Source: Adiantum capillus-veneris
Taxonomy: Eukaryota; Streptophyta; Polypodiopsida; Polypodiales; Pteridaceae
Assembly: GCA_014529385.2 (NCBI GenBank)
Contig: CM043960.1
Span: 71,808,910 to 71,872,909, forward strand
Reading direction: 5' to 3'
Length of the DNA stretch: 64,000 nt
Below are positions 37,901 to 45,978 of the stretch, piece after piece. Under the pieces are notes generated by a model that was given only the letters and a program-made list of their open reading frames with translations, searched no databases and was not told where the DNA came from. Numbering within the stretch: position 1 is the first letter of the stretch; each line of letters starts with the position of its first letter. A program made the translations under genes and the position numbers.

Positions 37901-38267
37901 TGGGGTCCACGTGCGATGTGAAAGGAGATTCCACTTCCCCACCCCCTTCGTGTGCTTCATTTGCATCAGGTTCCGAGCGAGTAGCTCTACCTAATGTTTC
38001 CATGAAACGGCTAAACATACTAGTACTAGGCTGTGGAGCTTCGGGAGGTGCATGGCCTTCTCTCTCAGTGTTTTGGGTAGGGTATGCTTCCATGATTTCT
38101 GAGTCGGAGGAGGAATCACTAGCGGCTATTTTAGGGTCTTGGGTGGTGCTACCTTGTGTCCCCGCTGAGGGTCTAGAGCTTATCGTGGATGGGTAATGGG
38201 TGTCCGTATGAACAGAGGCACCCTCAATATGCTCGTGTTCTAGCACCCGCCCAGAGCGTAAGTGCAT
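28920..38267 (-). CDS. Element D gag-pol polyprotein, 3115 aa, intact
   Basis: A single open frame. Order by residue: MHLRSGR start; Pro-rich region (about 270-450); capsid-type gag (about 455-615, KFNGDEDARKHIEVFEQVC); four CCHC knuckles (about 687, 707, 859, 897); protease 1 with Asp1297 (ILDGGAGVS); acidic Ser-rich and basic linkers; RT with FLDGYSGYNQI and FLDD (Asp1961-1962); RNase H (FHVHIDASNFAIG near 2103, YVDHQALLYL near 2171); integrase with an HHCC region, Asp2381, Asp2443 and Glu2479 (35 residues between the last two); then a second retropepsin-like domain (Asp2745) and a tail with four W-[VI]-P-K motifs. Ty3 gag-pol proteins are usually about 1400-1800 residues, so this is unusually long. 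All catalytic residues I can check are present. gag and pol are one frame, so no frameshift is needed. Confidence 0.95.
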   Translation of the reverse strand: MHLRSGRVLEHEHIEGASVHTDTHYPSTISSRPSAGTQGSTTQDPKIAASDSSSDSEIMEAYPTQNTEREGHAPPEAPQPSTSMFSRFMETLGRATRSEPDANEAHEGGGEVESPFTSHVDPTPPKSVHVDILPTSYQEGPVELPPSEVPSRVPLVTSKTTGSNIASTSQETVNTSTLEGLFINDHWTYDLHTEVLTDLHSGHAYHVGWIEIVQSTSSATSIEDQQKMICNVIHGIIQSERQNRGVNILSTGPMRFLDTSKAQQPTLSQMETPLMSPMDPSYVISPGVSMQSEPPSENFSFPNLAQPSIKENPVLTPGISLTENVPMTSTVSAVPLPSVVVPNMGPRPYVPLAPYAHMAPTPPIVPLAYAPRVPLPSSYPSGPMPGYVPYPASSTHMPRPVPVPLPHMIPRVPPPALPPHIGDLAAFAQTIGRSIAENMRHASDREPRSKAVQIAKLTQKFNGDEDARKHIEVFEQVCDSLGERNELHKCNALSLTLSGKAGDWYRTLRVDEKTIYPTLRRLFLKEYIREGVLWGVASQLQKAERKEGESVRDFISRLKHLNSRCPVNERFNNNQLLDRFIRGLRNEGIYNGLVIRGITTWEDVTANAIQLEDNLMIAGMRVSTDTRSTSSQAIEYEPMTAKPIANEPKVFETFLTDLTKAIQESLKDNRPPQNSHMYPRREQQWCSICLGPHSTSECPTFRVKFNGTCNACGRYGHQAKDCLMIKRMMANRPPVAWTDAPRAPVLMPTPPVEQLPQHMVPRSQNVVQATPLPPPVLGPQPPHPRVAPMNQVGCEPSNAYADGCEEEIDTSIAYGLDTLEECPIYYMEDCWGQVKPVYQAAALASRGQNINTQARRPPLQCYECGGPHRVAECPIRLQKNAAQMQVNQGSTSAMPILTCNRCGIDHLIAQCPYNPNAPKITPLNLVEIASVTSPIPPVAPAYAITRSMLQGPGHILEERDTASVIQAKKKKTRRKKSQNTENSKPSSKTNIGTGDDPVYMNDLEDDSDSVETMETRTNTTKRKTDKENRNMEPNENRIRENHKEPLKTPQVFPNPIQDPQDKPQGQKGKNRKKKIGTYPNPVDEIEQVKHLRGLVEETQRKLEPEPMHVKIHDTVFPTQVHPPHMNHRPLAISSIIQEGSEDRTSESEHTPFLLERMFNEGIPDPIEEYEIPSSPVPSQGPTPCKTPMNVAKLVDFMSSEVRTTIIAKLYGDPELFLALRAFLNGELRTGLPQFAQPNRPDSIMIDEENHVQSLDLDGHESVIEVPINELGQYFEGDESNATLPITTKGLTIKGILDGGAGVSIVTKDCWESMGKPRLSVTNIVVKMANGTIAKPMGMLKDLKIKVLGHKVRHTFIVMDFSKHLMSYEMILGRPFMREAQMVHDWSKNHVYLQFQDSVLRVDLVTGKVHPLGSKTIIDHRSDTTVHSAPLQYCYTCKKDTDIGQDSPYMDILPGMTESDNVDWVHLAATIDTWGNRGTTWVTPEGEEVPQIAPLNMISAIHASSKGKAIVDQSDSDTDSSIEDFDQHDLDTDSQSETDSESHELESGASSQSKHSEGSSTSTDDSSSESEEDTNEDSFSEPDLNANQKQVSNKKKKNLKRRRYRANVRARINKKRSSAEWLSYIGACDAHRKLVDNWGEYLQNVMWCRPRPHDIAQLEIIDKPKLSRTARRRQNQELARQHKKAEMEAQTNAQPESTDLHPAPEHFKSYTTGEAKVVYTKAQRIPIDGNNGIYDGPAIVKEIELADPGEESKPVFIAQDLTEVEEAVLKELLKEFKDVFAWTYHDMKGVPPSVVQHTIPMISTAKPVQQRPYPMNPKYAKIIQEELEKLIKCGFIYPIEHSEWVSPIVIVPKKNGKLRVCVDLKKVNAATRRDHYPLPYSEHVLERVAGKEAYSFLDGYSGYNQITIALEDQAKTAFITEFGVFAFRVMAFGLTNAPATFQRLINTAFKEYLREFCEAFLDDLCVYSSWKEHLSCLRKVFEKCRLYRISLNPFKCQFWVKHGVILGHIVSKNGISTDESKIKVILELPPPTNYKGVQRFMGHVGYYRRFILFFAEIARPLYKLLIEFKWTEECDQAYEQLKKTLASAPILRTPNWDVIFHVHIDASNFAIGCVLTQPGEHKLDYPISFASRQLNDAERNYTTTEREGLAMVYAVKKFRYYLLANKFVFYVDHQALLYLVNKPCSTGRITRWLLILLEFDFTIVVRPGKRHVMADHLSRIPNGEAPTGVDDELPDTSLFIVETMPEWSENIVNFLVNGFPPKELRKDIARRLVKECEPYCLIAGTLYRLGKDDILRRCAREDEYLYILQEAHMGIAGGHFSGDLTARKVLQSGYWWPTLFKDASLFTKGCDECQRYKTTQRKDRMPLHPIKVTQPFEKWGLDFVGPISPAARNTQSRYILVATDYVTKWAEAKASQKADARTTAKFLFENIITRFGCPFEIVSDNGTHFINEVIRELTTTFMISHHKSTPYYPQANGQAESTNKTLISILTKTVEAHRTDWDLKLTSALWAYRTAYKVAINCTPFKMVYGQEAVMPWEFVIPSLRVASQEGWNGNPLTERLFILEKLDEERQLAVQNALVEKDRRKKWFDRHVKDKDIKVGDKVLMYGVRKEKKKLKHAGKGPYRVCEITPQGTLRVETLDGVETIGFLNGSKFKRYYDPLSQEELRAIHQKKAAKAQTELNKIQAQAEAKERQQRIRQKREANLGVTNAFHVEIEEDGLDSDTPLRYPIELNSAYGKVLYNALLDTGAKYNLLSYGVWCQLGQPPLSESIIQVKGVNKKKTAVFGIWHTSVSYDNGVVAQDFLVMPTGTMEGNINLGRTWMIATKCTIDWGTGGVTTQKPTLSPTTQAIVPEILPKEIKPKTLHVQEVEPYVPIAQLSRASTNVVERKLETHKNHPNITEKTYKWVPKTSVVSMVDAKKRKPSKNRTTHSKKCKETLRWIPKRLLEAQGYYEGNDQIWVPKRKVYSYLSPGPCKPNPVAPKQIENCGKEKIMKRYTPVLELVWVPKKERFVPPSSGTGKSNEASCSSCSSYTQIEASTQPPPTTVHIHPSTKEFAPSGVSSPPTTTLQIKSWESTLPPLQLDEAPRVITNYWQKPSPITNWNNWFQRVTSSFQTV
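29240..30125 (-). other. Second retropepsin-like domain and W-[VI]-P-K repeats of element D
   Basis: Post-integrase part of the polyprotein. LLDTGAKYNLLS gives D-T-G at residue 2745, and INLGRTWMIATKCTIDW about 70 residues on matches the C-terminal retropepsin strand. Tryptophans of W-[VI]-P-K motifs lie at residues 2905, 2939, 2958 and 3003, within Lys/Pro-rich sequence. The same order occurs in element B (20464-21775), in diverged form. The retropepsin-like assignment rests on motif and spacing only. Confidence 0.75.
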
Positions 38268-38976
38268 GTGCTTTTGATACCCTAAGGTGTCAAAAAGCTG
38301 CTCTAGGAGGCCTTGTGACTAGTTTTTAGCGTGTTTTTTGTTTGTTTTTTTGCTAGATTTTTTAGAGCGTGTCGTGGAATGGGCCGTGTGATAGCTCGAA
38401 ACGAGCGTATCGGTCAAAGGGTCGTGCCGTGCTTTACAGCCCTCCGTTTGGTCACTCTATGCCCTCGAAATCCCTAAAACTGTCAATTTCCAGTAGGGAA
38501 CTAGGCCCAAACTAGAAAGTCTAAGGGTGCAAGTGGGAAGAGAAAGGAGGAGAGTGGAGGACTTGTCCCACATGCTCTCATTCTCTCTTGAGGGAGTAGG
38601 GTATATATATAAGAGTGAGTCTAGTATATATCATAAGACTGAGGACTGAGGCCTGGGCCTGGGCTTGGGCTTGGGCTTGGGAAAATGATCCCGATCCCGA
38701 AAAACGCAGAAATTGCAGAAAATGCAGAAAAAACGCAGAAATTGCAGCAAATTGACAGAAATGCAGAAAATTGCAGAAATTGAAAACGCCGAACTTGAAA
38801 ATGCAGAAATTGCAGAAATTGAAAAAACGCAGACAATAGCAGAAATTGAAACTTGACAGCAATTGCAGAAAACGCAAAAACAGAAATCTTCCACACACTC
38901 CTTCTCTGCCTTTCCTATGATAGAAATTGCACCACAAGGAAGCGTAAAGTGCTAACCGAGCTTAGTGTAGGGCATA
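38268..38976 (-). repeat. Element D leader with GCAGAAATT minisatellite
   Basis: Short leader between primer site and gag. On the plus strand, 38655-38685 repeats GGGCTT and about 38704-38885 is a degenerate array of GCAGAAATT. Phe/Cys-rich frames across it are artefacts. Confidence 0.8.
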
Positions 38977-38994
38977 TCCCCGGCAGCGGCGCCA
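38977..38994 (-). promoter_or_regulatory. Element D primer-binding site (tRNA-Asp)
   Basis: The minus strand reads TGGCGCCGCTGCCGGGGA, four nt inside the 5' LTR. It differs from the complement of the plant tRNA-Asp 3' end at one position (C for T, which still pairs as G-U). Confidence 0.92.
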
Positions 38995-38998
38995 AAAA

Positions 38999-39577
38999 TG
39001 TGCGCTCCTTGCCGCACTGTCGAAGCAAGGGACTTGCCAATACACCGTATGCGAGCCACAAACGGCTCCAAGCACACAACAAGCCTAAACTAGCAAGCTC
39101 AAGAAAACAAAGGGTGTGTCACTCACCGCTCTACGCTCGCCTTCGTGGTGGATTCCTCGCCGCGATGAAGAAGAAGCTGCAGTCGTGCCGTGCTCAACCG
39201 CTTCGCCGCCGTCGTGCCTTCGTAATGCTCGATCGCACACACACTCTCCCTCTCTCTCTCTCTCACATACACACACACACAAGGAGGTGAAGAAGAAGAA
39301 GAAGATGGAGATGGAGCAAGAGCACTCTTCAATTGCACAAATGAGAGAATGAGTAAAAATTAGGTTTAGTTGGCTTTTATAGGAGCTCACCCCATTCACA
39401 CTTGGGCGCCCATGCTTAACCAACTAATCCCTTGAATGTCCAAGTTAAAGTGCGCCTCTCATCGGCGATCACTCTACCTTTCCCTATTGGTCCGACAAGC
39501 CCGGTACCTGACTCTATCGAATACATAATACACGTCCATCGTAGGTGATGGGTGTCTGTGTGCCGTGAGGGATAACA
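38999..39577 (-). repeat. Element D 5' LTR
   Basis: 579 bp, nearly identical to 26269-26851. Transcription would run leftward from about 30 nt beyond the TATA box at 39375-39381. Confidence 0.95.
39375..39381 (-). promoter_or_regulatory. TATA box of element D 5' LTR
   Basis: The minus strand reads CCTATAAAAGCC, about 200 nt into the LTR, a strong plant TATA context. The start site would lie near 39345. Confidence 0.65.
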
Positions 39578-39727
39578 CCGGGATAAGAGCACAATCAATG
39601 GCCTCGAAAAGTGAAATGGAAACTCTCAAAGCCACTGAAGTGCAGATAAAGCTGAAAGTTGACACTTTACAAAAGCAAAGCCAAAGTAGATAGAGAGGGA
39701 ACAAATCCCAAGCCATTTTGATGAAAT

Positions 39728-40035
39728 AGACATCCTACGCGTAGGATGTCTATTGCATGTTTTTGACCTTTTGTGCAAAGAGTGACATCATGGGAGCCAA
39801 TACCATGGTGCAATGAGCCCATATATCAATTTTCAACCCATTTGGACATCACTTGCTACCTGTTATGGACTTTCTACCCAATTTGTGACCTAAAGCCTGA
39901 ACCAGCCCAAAAATCCAGTTTTTGATGCCCAAATCCAAATCCAAGCACATAGCCATGTTGTACAGGCCAAGGACCACTAGCATGTCAAGTATCACCCAAG
40001 TATGATGAAAAAAACATCCTATTGGTAGGATGTCT
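39728..40035. repeat. Palindrome pair in unit copy 2
   Basis: 39728-39751 (centre CGCG) and 40012-40035 (centre TTGG, first arm AAACATCCTA). Spacing 284 bp. The second has one unpaired arm base and is the most degenerate copy in B. Confidence 0.88.
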
Positions 40036-40200
40036 AAATGAAAATTTTTGGCCAGAATTTCACTATGAGCACATGCATAGTTTCACAAGTTCCTTTTAAG
40101 CTTTGTTTTCAATTTTCAAGTCATTTGAAAGGTTAAAACTCAGTTTCTCAGCTGATATGGAAAAAATGCTAACTTCGGACTACTGAGTGCAATAGGATCT

Positions 40201-41983
40201 ATGGCAGCCACAAAGTCACTGGCAAAGAAGAAAAGGATGACCATAAAAGATTACCTAGAAGAGATAGAGCCCTTCGTCATACCATAAGGAACTCTAAATC
40301 CAACAAGCACATGGATCCAACAAGATCTGCTAGAGTCAGATGATCTAAAGATCTACAAACGCGTATTCAAAGACACCGAAGGAAACATGATAGAGCTACC
40401 AATGCTACCGCGGGAACTCAATGAGTTCGTCAGAAGCAAGATGGAAGAGTATCTGGAGAAGATTGATCTCCACAATTACGTTGAAGCGGTGCCGGCAGGT
40501 ATTGACATAAAAAGAGTATGGAATTTGTGACAACAATAAAAGAAGATGGAGTGGCCCGAGTTACAAATCTGCAGGGCAAGCCAGGAACTGAGATTCTAAT
40601 CACAGAAAGAGTAGTGGAAACTGCACTAGACCTCTCCAACAAGGGGGATAGTGTAACCAAAAGAAGAGACGAAGTAAAGGTGTACACTGAAAAGAAAGCC
40701 AACTATACCTTTGAAGATATTGCCAACCCCAAAGTGGCAATCATGAGTTAGCTGTACAATCACTATTTCCATATGTGTACAAAGCGGCCACAAAAGTACA
40801 GGATGCCGCCTACAGCAATTTCCACAACAGTAACTTGGGCAATGCAGAAAAGCAAGCCGAAGATCATCAATTCTGCAGCTTATGTACATGATAATCTGGT
40901 GAAGATGGGCAACAACAACCCCACATACATTGTGCTGGGTGAGCTAATCACGAAGGTGATTTATGAAGCATTGCACGCAAAGGGGAGATGGCCTGACCCT
41001 CCATCACAGAACGACTGGCTGAGGCTCAAGGAAGATAAGGAAGACGAGCAACCAAAAGCACCAAGGATGGCAACCCGTTTGAAACTCCGGTTAGAAACCG
41101 TGCAAGAAGAGCAGCCAGAGTTGAAGAAAGGAAAGAAAGAATCTGCCCAAGTGCCAACAAAAGAGACAAAATCATAGAAAGCGGTATGTCAAGAGCAGCT
41201 GATGGAAAGCTTCAGGGCAGAAAGAGCCCTAAAAGGAGATTTAGATGAGCTATGGAATCCATCTCTAGAAGCAATGTCGTGATCATCCCGAAGGGTGCAC
41301 AGAGACAGATTCGATGATTACATTAAGAATTTTGAGATTCTTGATGCCACAGCAGAGAATATCCCACATGTACCCTTTACAGAAGAGGAAGTGGAGCAAG
41401 TCCGACAGAAACTGCTAGAAGAGCAGGAGGGCCAAGAGAGAGAAAGGAAGACCAAGGCGGACAGAGATTTCAAGAAAAAGCCAACAACTCCACCGGCCAG
41501 TCCTGAGTCCAGCCCACCGCCCTCACCACCTCCTCGTAGCCCTCCACAAGAAGACAAAGAGGAACAAGACAAACCAGAAGACCAAGAAGAGTCCAAGCAA
41601 GAGCAAATCCAGGAGCAAGAACCAAAGGAAGAGGCTAAGCCTAAAAGTGGGCAACTAGAGACAAATGAATCATACAACACATTTCTAGACCTGCTAGCTT
41701 CCGGATATACAAAAGAAGAGGCTGCCACAGTTGCATTTGACTTGGGAAGCATGGGGCCCAAAGAGCAAATGCAAATCATACGGTTAGTAGAGCTAAAGGA
41801 GATGGCCACTAATACAGTGGACCTGCACCCGCCTACTAATGATTGGGATGTGGTAATGACAAAGCTAACCGGGCTAAGAGCACAATCAATGGCCTCGAAA
41901 AGTGAAATGGAAACTCTCAAAGCCACTGAGGTGCAGATAAAGCTGAAAGTTGACACTTTACAAAAGCAAAGCCAAAGTAGATA
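40201..41983 (+). pseudogene. Element B accessory ORF, copy 2 (decayed)
   Basis: Copy 2 of the accessory ORF, near-identical in sequence to copies 1 and 3 but with a one-base deletion near 40520, TAG near 40748, TAG near 41175 and TGA near 41279. Copies 1 and 3 read through these places. It retains the shared early TAA. It ends QSQSR-stop like copy 1. Confidence 0.88.
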
Positions 41984-42018
41984 GAGAAGGAACAAATCCC
42001 AAGCCATTTTGATGAAAT

Positions 42019-42326
42019 AGACATCCTACGCGTAGGATGTCTATTGCATGTTTTTGACCTTTTGTGCAAAGAGTGACATCATGGGAGCCAATACCATGGT
42101 GCAATGAGCCCATATATCAATTTTCAACCCATTTGGACATCACTTGCTACCTGTTATGGACTTTCTACCCAATTTGTGACCTAAAGCCTGCACCAGCCCA
42201 AAAATCCACTTTCTGATGCCCAAATCCAAATCCAAGCACATAGCCATGTTGTACAGGCCAAGGACCACTAGCATGTCAAGTATCACCCAAGTCTGATGAA
42301 AAAGACATCCTATGCGTAGGATGTCT
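42019..42326. repeat. Palindrome pair in unit copy 3
   Basis: 42019-42042 (centre CGCG) and 42303-42326 (centre TGCG), 284 bp apart as in the other copies. Confidence 0.9.
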
Positions 42327-42491
42327 AAATGAAAAATTTTGGCCAGAATTTCCCTATGAGCACATGCATAGTTTCACAAGTTCCTTTTCAGGTTTATTTT
42401 CAATTTTTAAGTCATTTGAAAGGTTAAAACTCAGTTTCTCAGCTGATATGGAAAAAATGCTAACTTCGGACTACTGAGTGCAATAGGATCT

Positions 42492-44276
42492 ATGGCAGCC
42501 ACAAAGTCACTGGCAAAGAAGAAAAGGATGACCATAAAAGATTACCTAGAAGAGATAGAGCCCTTCGTCATACCATAAGGAACTCTAAATCCAACAAGCA
42601 CATGGATCCAACAAGATCTGCTAGAGTCAGATGATCTAAAGATCTACCAAGGCGTATTCAAAGACACCGAAGGAAACATGATAGAGCTACCAATGCTACC
42701 GCGAGAACTCAATGAGTTCGTCAGAAGCAAGATGGAAGAGTATCTGGAGAAGATTGATCTCCACAATTACTTTGAAGCGGTGCCGGCAGGTATTGACATA
42801 AAAAGAGTATGGGAATTTGTGACAACAATAAAAGAAGATGGAGTGGCCCGAGTTACAAATCTGCAGGGCAAGCCAGGAACTGAGATTCTAATCACAGAAA
42901 GAGTAGTGGAAACTGCACTAGACGTCTCCAACAAGGGGGATAGTGTAACCAAAAGAAGAGACGAAGTAAAGGTGTACACTAAAAAGAAAGCCAACTATAC
43001 CTTTGAAGATATTGCCAACCCCAAAGTGTCAATCATGAGTCAGTTGTACAATCAATATTTCCATATGTGTACAAAGCGGCCACAAAAGTACAGGATGCCG
43101 CCTACAGCAATTGCCACAACATTAACTTGGGCAATGCAGAAAAGCAAGCCGAAGATCATCAATTATGCAGCTTATGTACATGATAATCTGGTGAAGATGG
43201 GCAACAACAACCCCACATACATTGTGCTGGGTGAGCTAATCGCGAAGGTGATTTATGAAGCATTGCACGCCAAGGGGAGATGGCCTGACCCTCCATCACA
43301 GAACGATTGGCTGAGGCTCAAGGAAGATAAGGAAGACGAGCAACCAAAAGCACCAAGGATGGCAACCCGTTTGAAACTCCGGTTAGAAACCGTGCAAGAA
43401 GAGCAGCCAGAGTTGAAGAAAGGAAAGAAAGAATCTGCCCAAGTGCCAACAAAAGAGACAAAATCACAGAAAGCGGCATGTCTAGAGCAGCTGATGGAAA
43501 GCTTCAGGGCAGAAAGAGCCCTAAAAGGAGATTTAGATGAGCTATGGAATCCATCTCTAGAAGCAATGTCGGGATCATCCCGAAGGGTGCACAGAGACAG
43601 ATTCGATGATTACATTAAGAATTTTGAGATTCTTGATGCCACAGCAGAGAATATCCCACATGTACCCTTTACAGAAGAGGAAGTGGAGCAAGTCCGACAG
43701 AAATTGCTAGAAGAGCAGGAGGGCCAAGAGAGAGAAAGGAAGACCAAGGCGGATAGAGATTTCAAGAAAAAGCCGACAACTCCACCGGCCAGCCCTGAGT
43801 CCAGCCCACCGCCCTCACCACCTCCTCGTAGCCCTCCACAAGAAGACAAAGAGGAACAAGACAAACCAGAAGACCAAGAAGAGTCCAAGCAAGAGCAAAT
43901 CCAGGAGCAAGAACCAAAGGAAGAGGCTAAGCCTAAAAGTGGGCAACTAGAACCAAATGAATCATACAACACATTTCTAGACCTGCTAGCTTCCGGATAT
44001 ACAAAAGAAGAGGCTGCCACAGTTGCATTCGACTTGGCAAGCATGGGGCCCAAAGAGGAAATGCAAATCATACGGTTAGTAGAGCTAAAGGAGATGGCCA
44101 CTAATACAGTGGACCTGCACCCGCCTACTAATGATTGGGATGTGGTAATGACAAAGCTAACCGGGCTAAGAGCACAATCAATGGCCTCGAAAAGTGAAAT
44201 GGAAACTCTCAAAGCCACTGAAGTGCAGATAAAGCTGAAAGTTGACACTTTACAAAAGCAAAGCCAAAGGAGATAG
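42492..44276 (+). pseudogene. Element B accessory ORF, copy 3 (longest open copy)
   Basis: ATG at 42492, shared TAA at 42576, then open to 44276; the frame starting MIELPML at 42678 has 532 codons. It has the same domain order as copy 1: N-terminal globular domain, charged Pro/Glu/Gln-rich hinge (PEDQEESKQEQIQEQEPKEE), a UBA-like short helix region (FLDLLASGYTKEEAATVAFDL), and a C-terminal helix (MASKSEMETLKATEVQIKLK). A frameshift near 44267 separates it from the coiled-coil part, which continues the same heptad pattern. Ancestrally it was therefore one longer protein. The UBA-like label is a pattern impression only. Confidence 0.65.
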
Positions 44277-45166
44277 AGAGAGAAGCAGAGCTACAAGCCA
44301 ATCTAGCAAAGGCACTGCAAAGATGCCAGGAAATGGAAAGAGAAAATCAGGCAGCAGCTCAAAGACTGCAAGGAGCCAAAGAGGAGTATAGAAAACTCAG
44401 CAAGTCATTGACAGATGGAGAGAGGGAAAGGGATAACCTAACCCTACAACTTGCTGAGGAGTCCAAGGAAGTTGAGGCCATGCGAAATGCCAAAGAAAAG
44501 GCAGAAATAGACCAGGAGGCTAGCCAAGATGAGGTCCTTGAGCTCAAGGACCAGCTTAAAGTTAAAGATCAAACCATCCAGTGGCTACGGGTATCTTCTG
44601 CTAGAGTCAGAGCTACTAGCTCGACTCTTACCACTACAGAAAGCCAGATCTATGAAGAACAGATGAAAGAGCTTCAGAAAGAGTTGACTTTAGAGAAAAA
44701 GCAAAGGTTAATGATGGCAGAAGGGTCGGTGGTTATGCAAACATGCATGGAAGAAGAGCAGAAAGCAATGCAAAATGAGCTAGAAATTATCAAGAGAAAG
44801 CTAGAGGAGGCGGAGAAGGTAAACGCCGAGTTGAACGACCTCCTCATAAACATGGGAGAAGAAGCTGAAGCAGAGAAACAGACACTCCTCAAGCAGATAG
44901 AAGAGCTGAGAGGACAGCAGTCAGAAGAGCAAACAGGCACAGGGTTGGCAGCCATGGAAGGCATAGACCTAGAGAATGAGGCAGATCCTCTGGTGGACAC
45001 ACCCATGCAAGAGGAAATCCTAATAGGACCCTCTCAAGAGCCGCAAGATCTGACACAAGAAGAGGAAGAGAAGCTGTGCAAGGCCATAGAGGCAGAAATC
45101 AGAGAAACGGCCAAGGAAGCCTTGGAATGGGAGCAGAGGGTTTTTAAATCCATGACCATTCAATAG
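44267..45166 (+). pseudogene. Element B accessory ORF, coiled-coil part
   Basis: About 300 codons, almost all predicted long coiled coil (EREAELQANLAKALQRC, ERDNLTLQLAEESKEVEAM, LEIIKRKLEEAEKVNAELND), ending in an acidic tail (LTQEEEEKLCKAIEAEI). It is the continuation of copy 3 after a frameshift. Such a segment would mediate oligomerisation. No nuclease, protease or membrane motif is seen. Confidence 0.7.
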
Positions 45167-45273
45167 ATCGATGCCAGCAACCTCCGACGTGAATAGCTAC
45201 AGCCATCTCTTCCATATCCTTTGCTAAAATATGAAGCCACCACCATCACAAGAGGATCAGAGAAGAGCCAACA

Positions 45274-45930
45274 GTGCCACTCTACATAGCACATATCTCC
45301 AAGCCTGAAGGGGCAAAGTTGATAGTCGACTCCCAGCCCAGGTCGAGAAAGGCATGGCTGACGAAGTATCCACAGTACCTAATCCATTTGGTAGAGGCAC
45401 CCAAACTCATTAGAGATAACTTAAGCTTCTGCCCTCTACCAAGGATACGGATGTGGAAGGCCCAGGAGATACTACAAAGAAGCCAACCCACTTGGCTGAA
45501 CTATCCGAAGCTGCCAGGCTTGAAGGCAGGCGAGAGAATAAGTGCTCAATACATGGTGAAAACCCTAACGGGCGCCATCAAATTGTTCACTGGCTCGCCC
45601 GACCTTTCTTTCATAATGATGAGGATGATCTGCAAAACCCTTTTGGCAGTCTTCAAGATGTTCAAACTGGGTCAGGTGACAGCCATTATCTTCTTCTTTC
45701 AAGATACTTACAGATGTACATATGATCTGTCTTGTCAGCCTTCCAAGGAGGCGATACATACATTGTATCAACGGATAATGTTTCTGCCATCCTATCACCT
45801 CCAGGCCTTTGAAGAAGCGTTCTACACCGGCTTCTTCACCATCAACACTGATATATTCGGCCCAACACTGCTCGATTTACATGCAAGATACGAGTCGCTG
45901 CTCAAGATGCGCGAAATCATAAGATGAAGA
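45274..45930 (+). pseudogene. Element B accessory ORF, C-terminal globular part
   Basis: An open stretch of about 217 codons starting near VPLYIAHISKPEGAKLIVD. It is rich in aromatic and hydrophobic residues (TGAIKLFTGSPDLSFIMM, VTAIIFFFQDTYRCTYDL) and ends MREIIR-stop just before the polypurine tract. It lies in another frame from the coiled coil, so a second frameshift probably split one protein. The hydrophobic stretches are short and interrupted by charged residues, so I do not call membrane spans. Confidence 0.5.
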
Positions 45931-45965
45931 AGCAGCTCAACAGCCATGTCGGGGATGACATGAGC

Positions 45966-45978
45966 AAGGAGGGGGGAG
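45966..45978 (+). promoter_or_regulatory. Element B terminal polypurine tract
   Basis: AAGGAGGGGGGAG ends exactly where the 3' LTR begins. Confidence 0.9.

Larger units (their letters stand above)
26269..39577 (-). mobile_element. Element D: apparently intact, young Athila-like LTR retrotransposon (13.3 kb)
   Basis: LTRs 26269-26851 and 38999-39577 start TGTGCGCTCC and end TAACA. They are flanked by a perfect CCGGG duplication (26264-26268 and 39578-39582). The other two copies of the host unit show the unoccupied site. LTR differences are a microsatellite length change and about three substitutions, roughly 0.5 percent, which implies a recent insertion. It has a tRNA-Asp primer site, one uninterrupted gag-pol frame, an internal and a terminal polypurine tract, and a 143-codon accessory ORF. 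Every component needed for autonomy appears present. Confidence 0.95.
24094..44276 (+). repeat. Tandem triplication of a 2.29 kb unit (palindromes plus accessory ORF), copy 1 split by element D
   Basis: The sequence starting AACAAATC (24094, 39700, 41991) recurs three times. Copy 1 is 24094-26268 plus 39583-39699 (about 2292 bp without D). Copy 2 is 39700-41990. Copy 3 runs from 41991 to about 44276 and continues into the unique downstream part. Copies are nearly identical by eye. Copies 1 and 2 end QSQSR-stop; copy 3 has QSQRR and leads towards the coiled-coil part, so copy 3 holds the original 3' junction. Confidence 0.92.
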
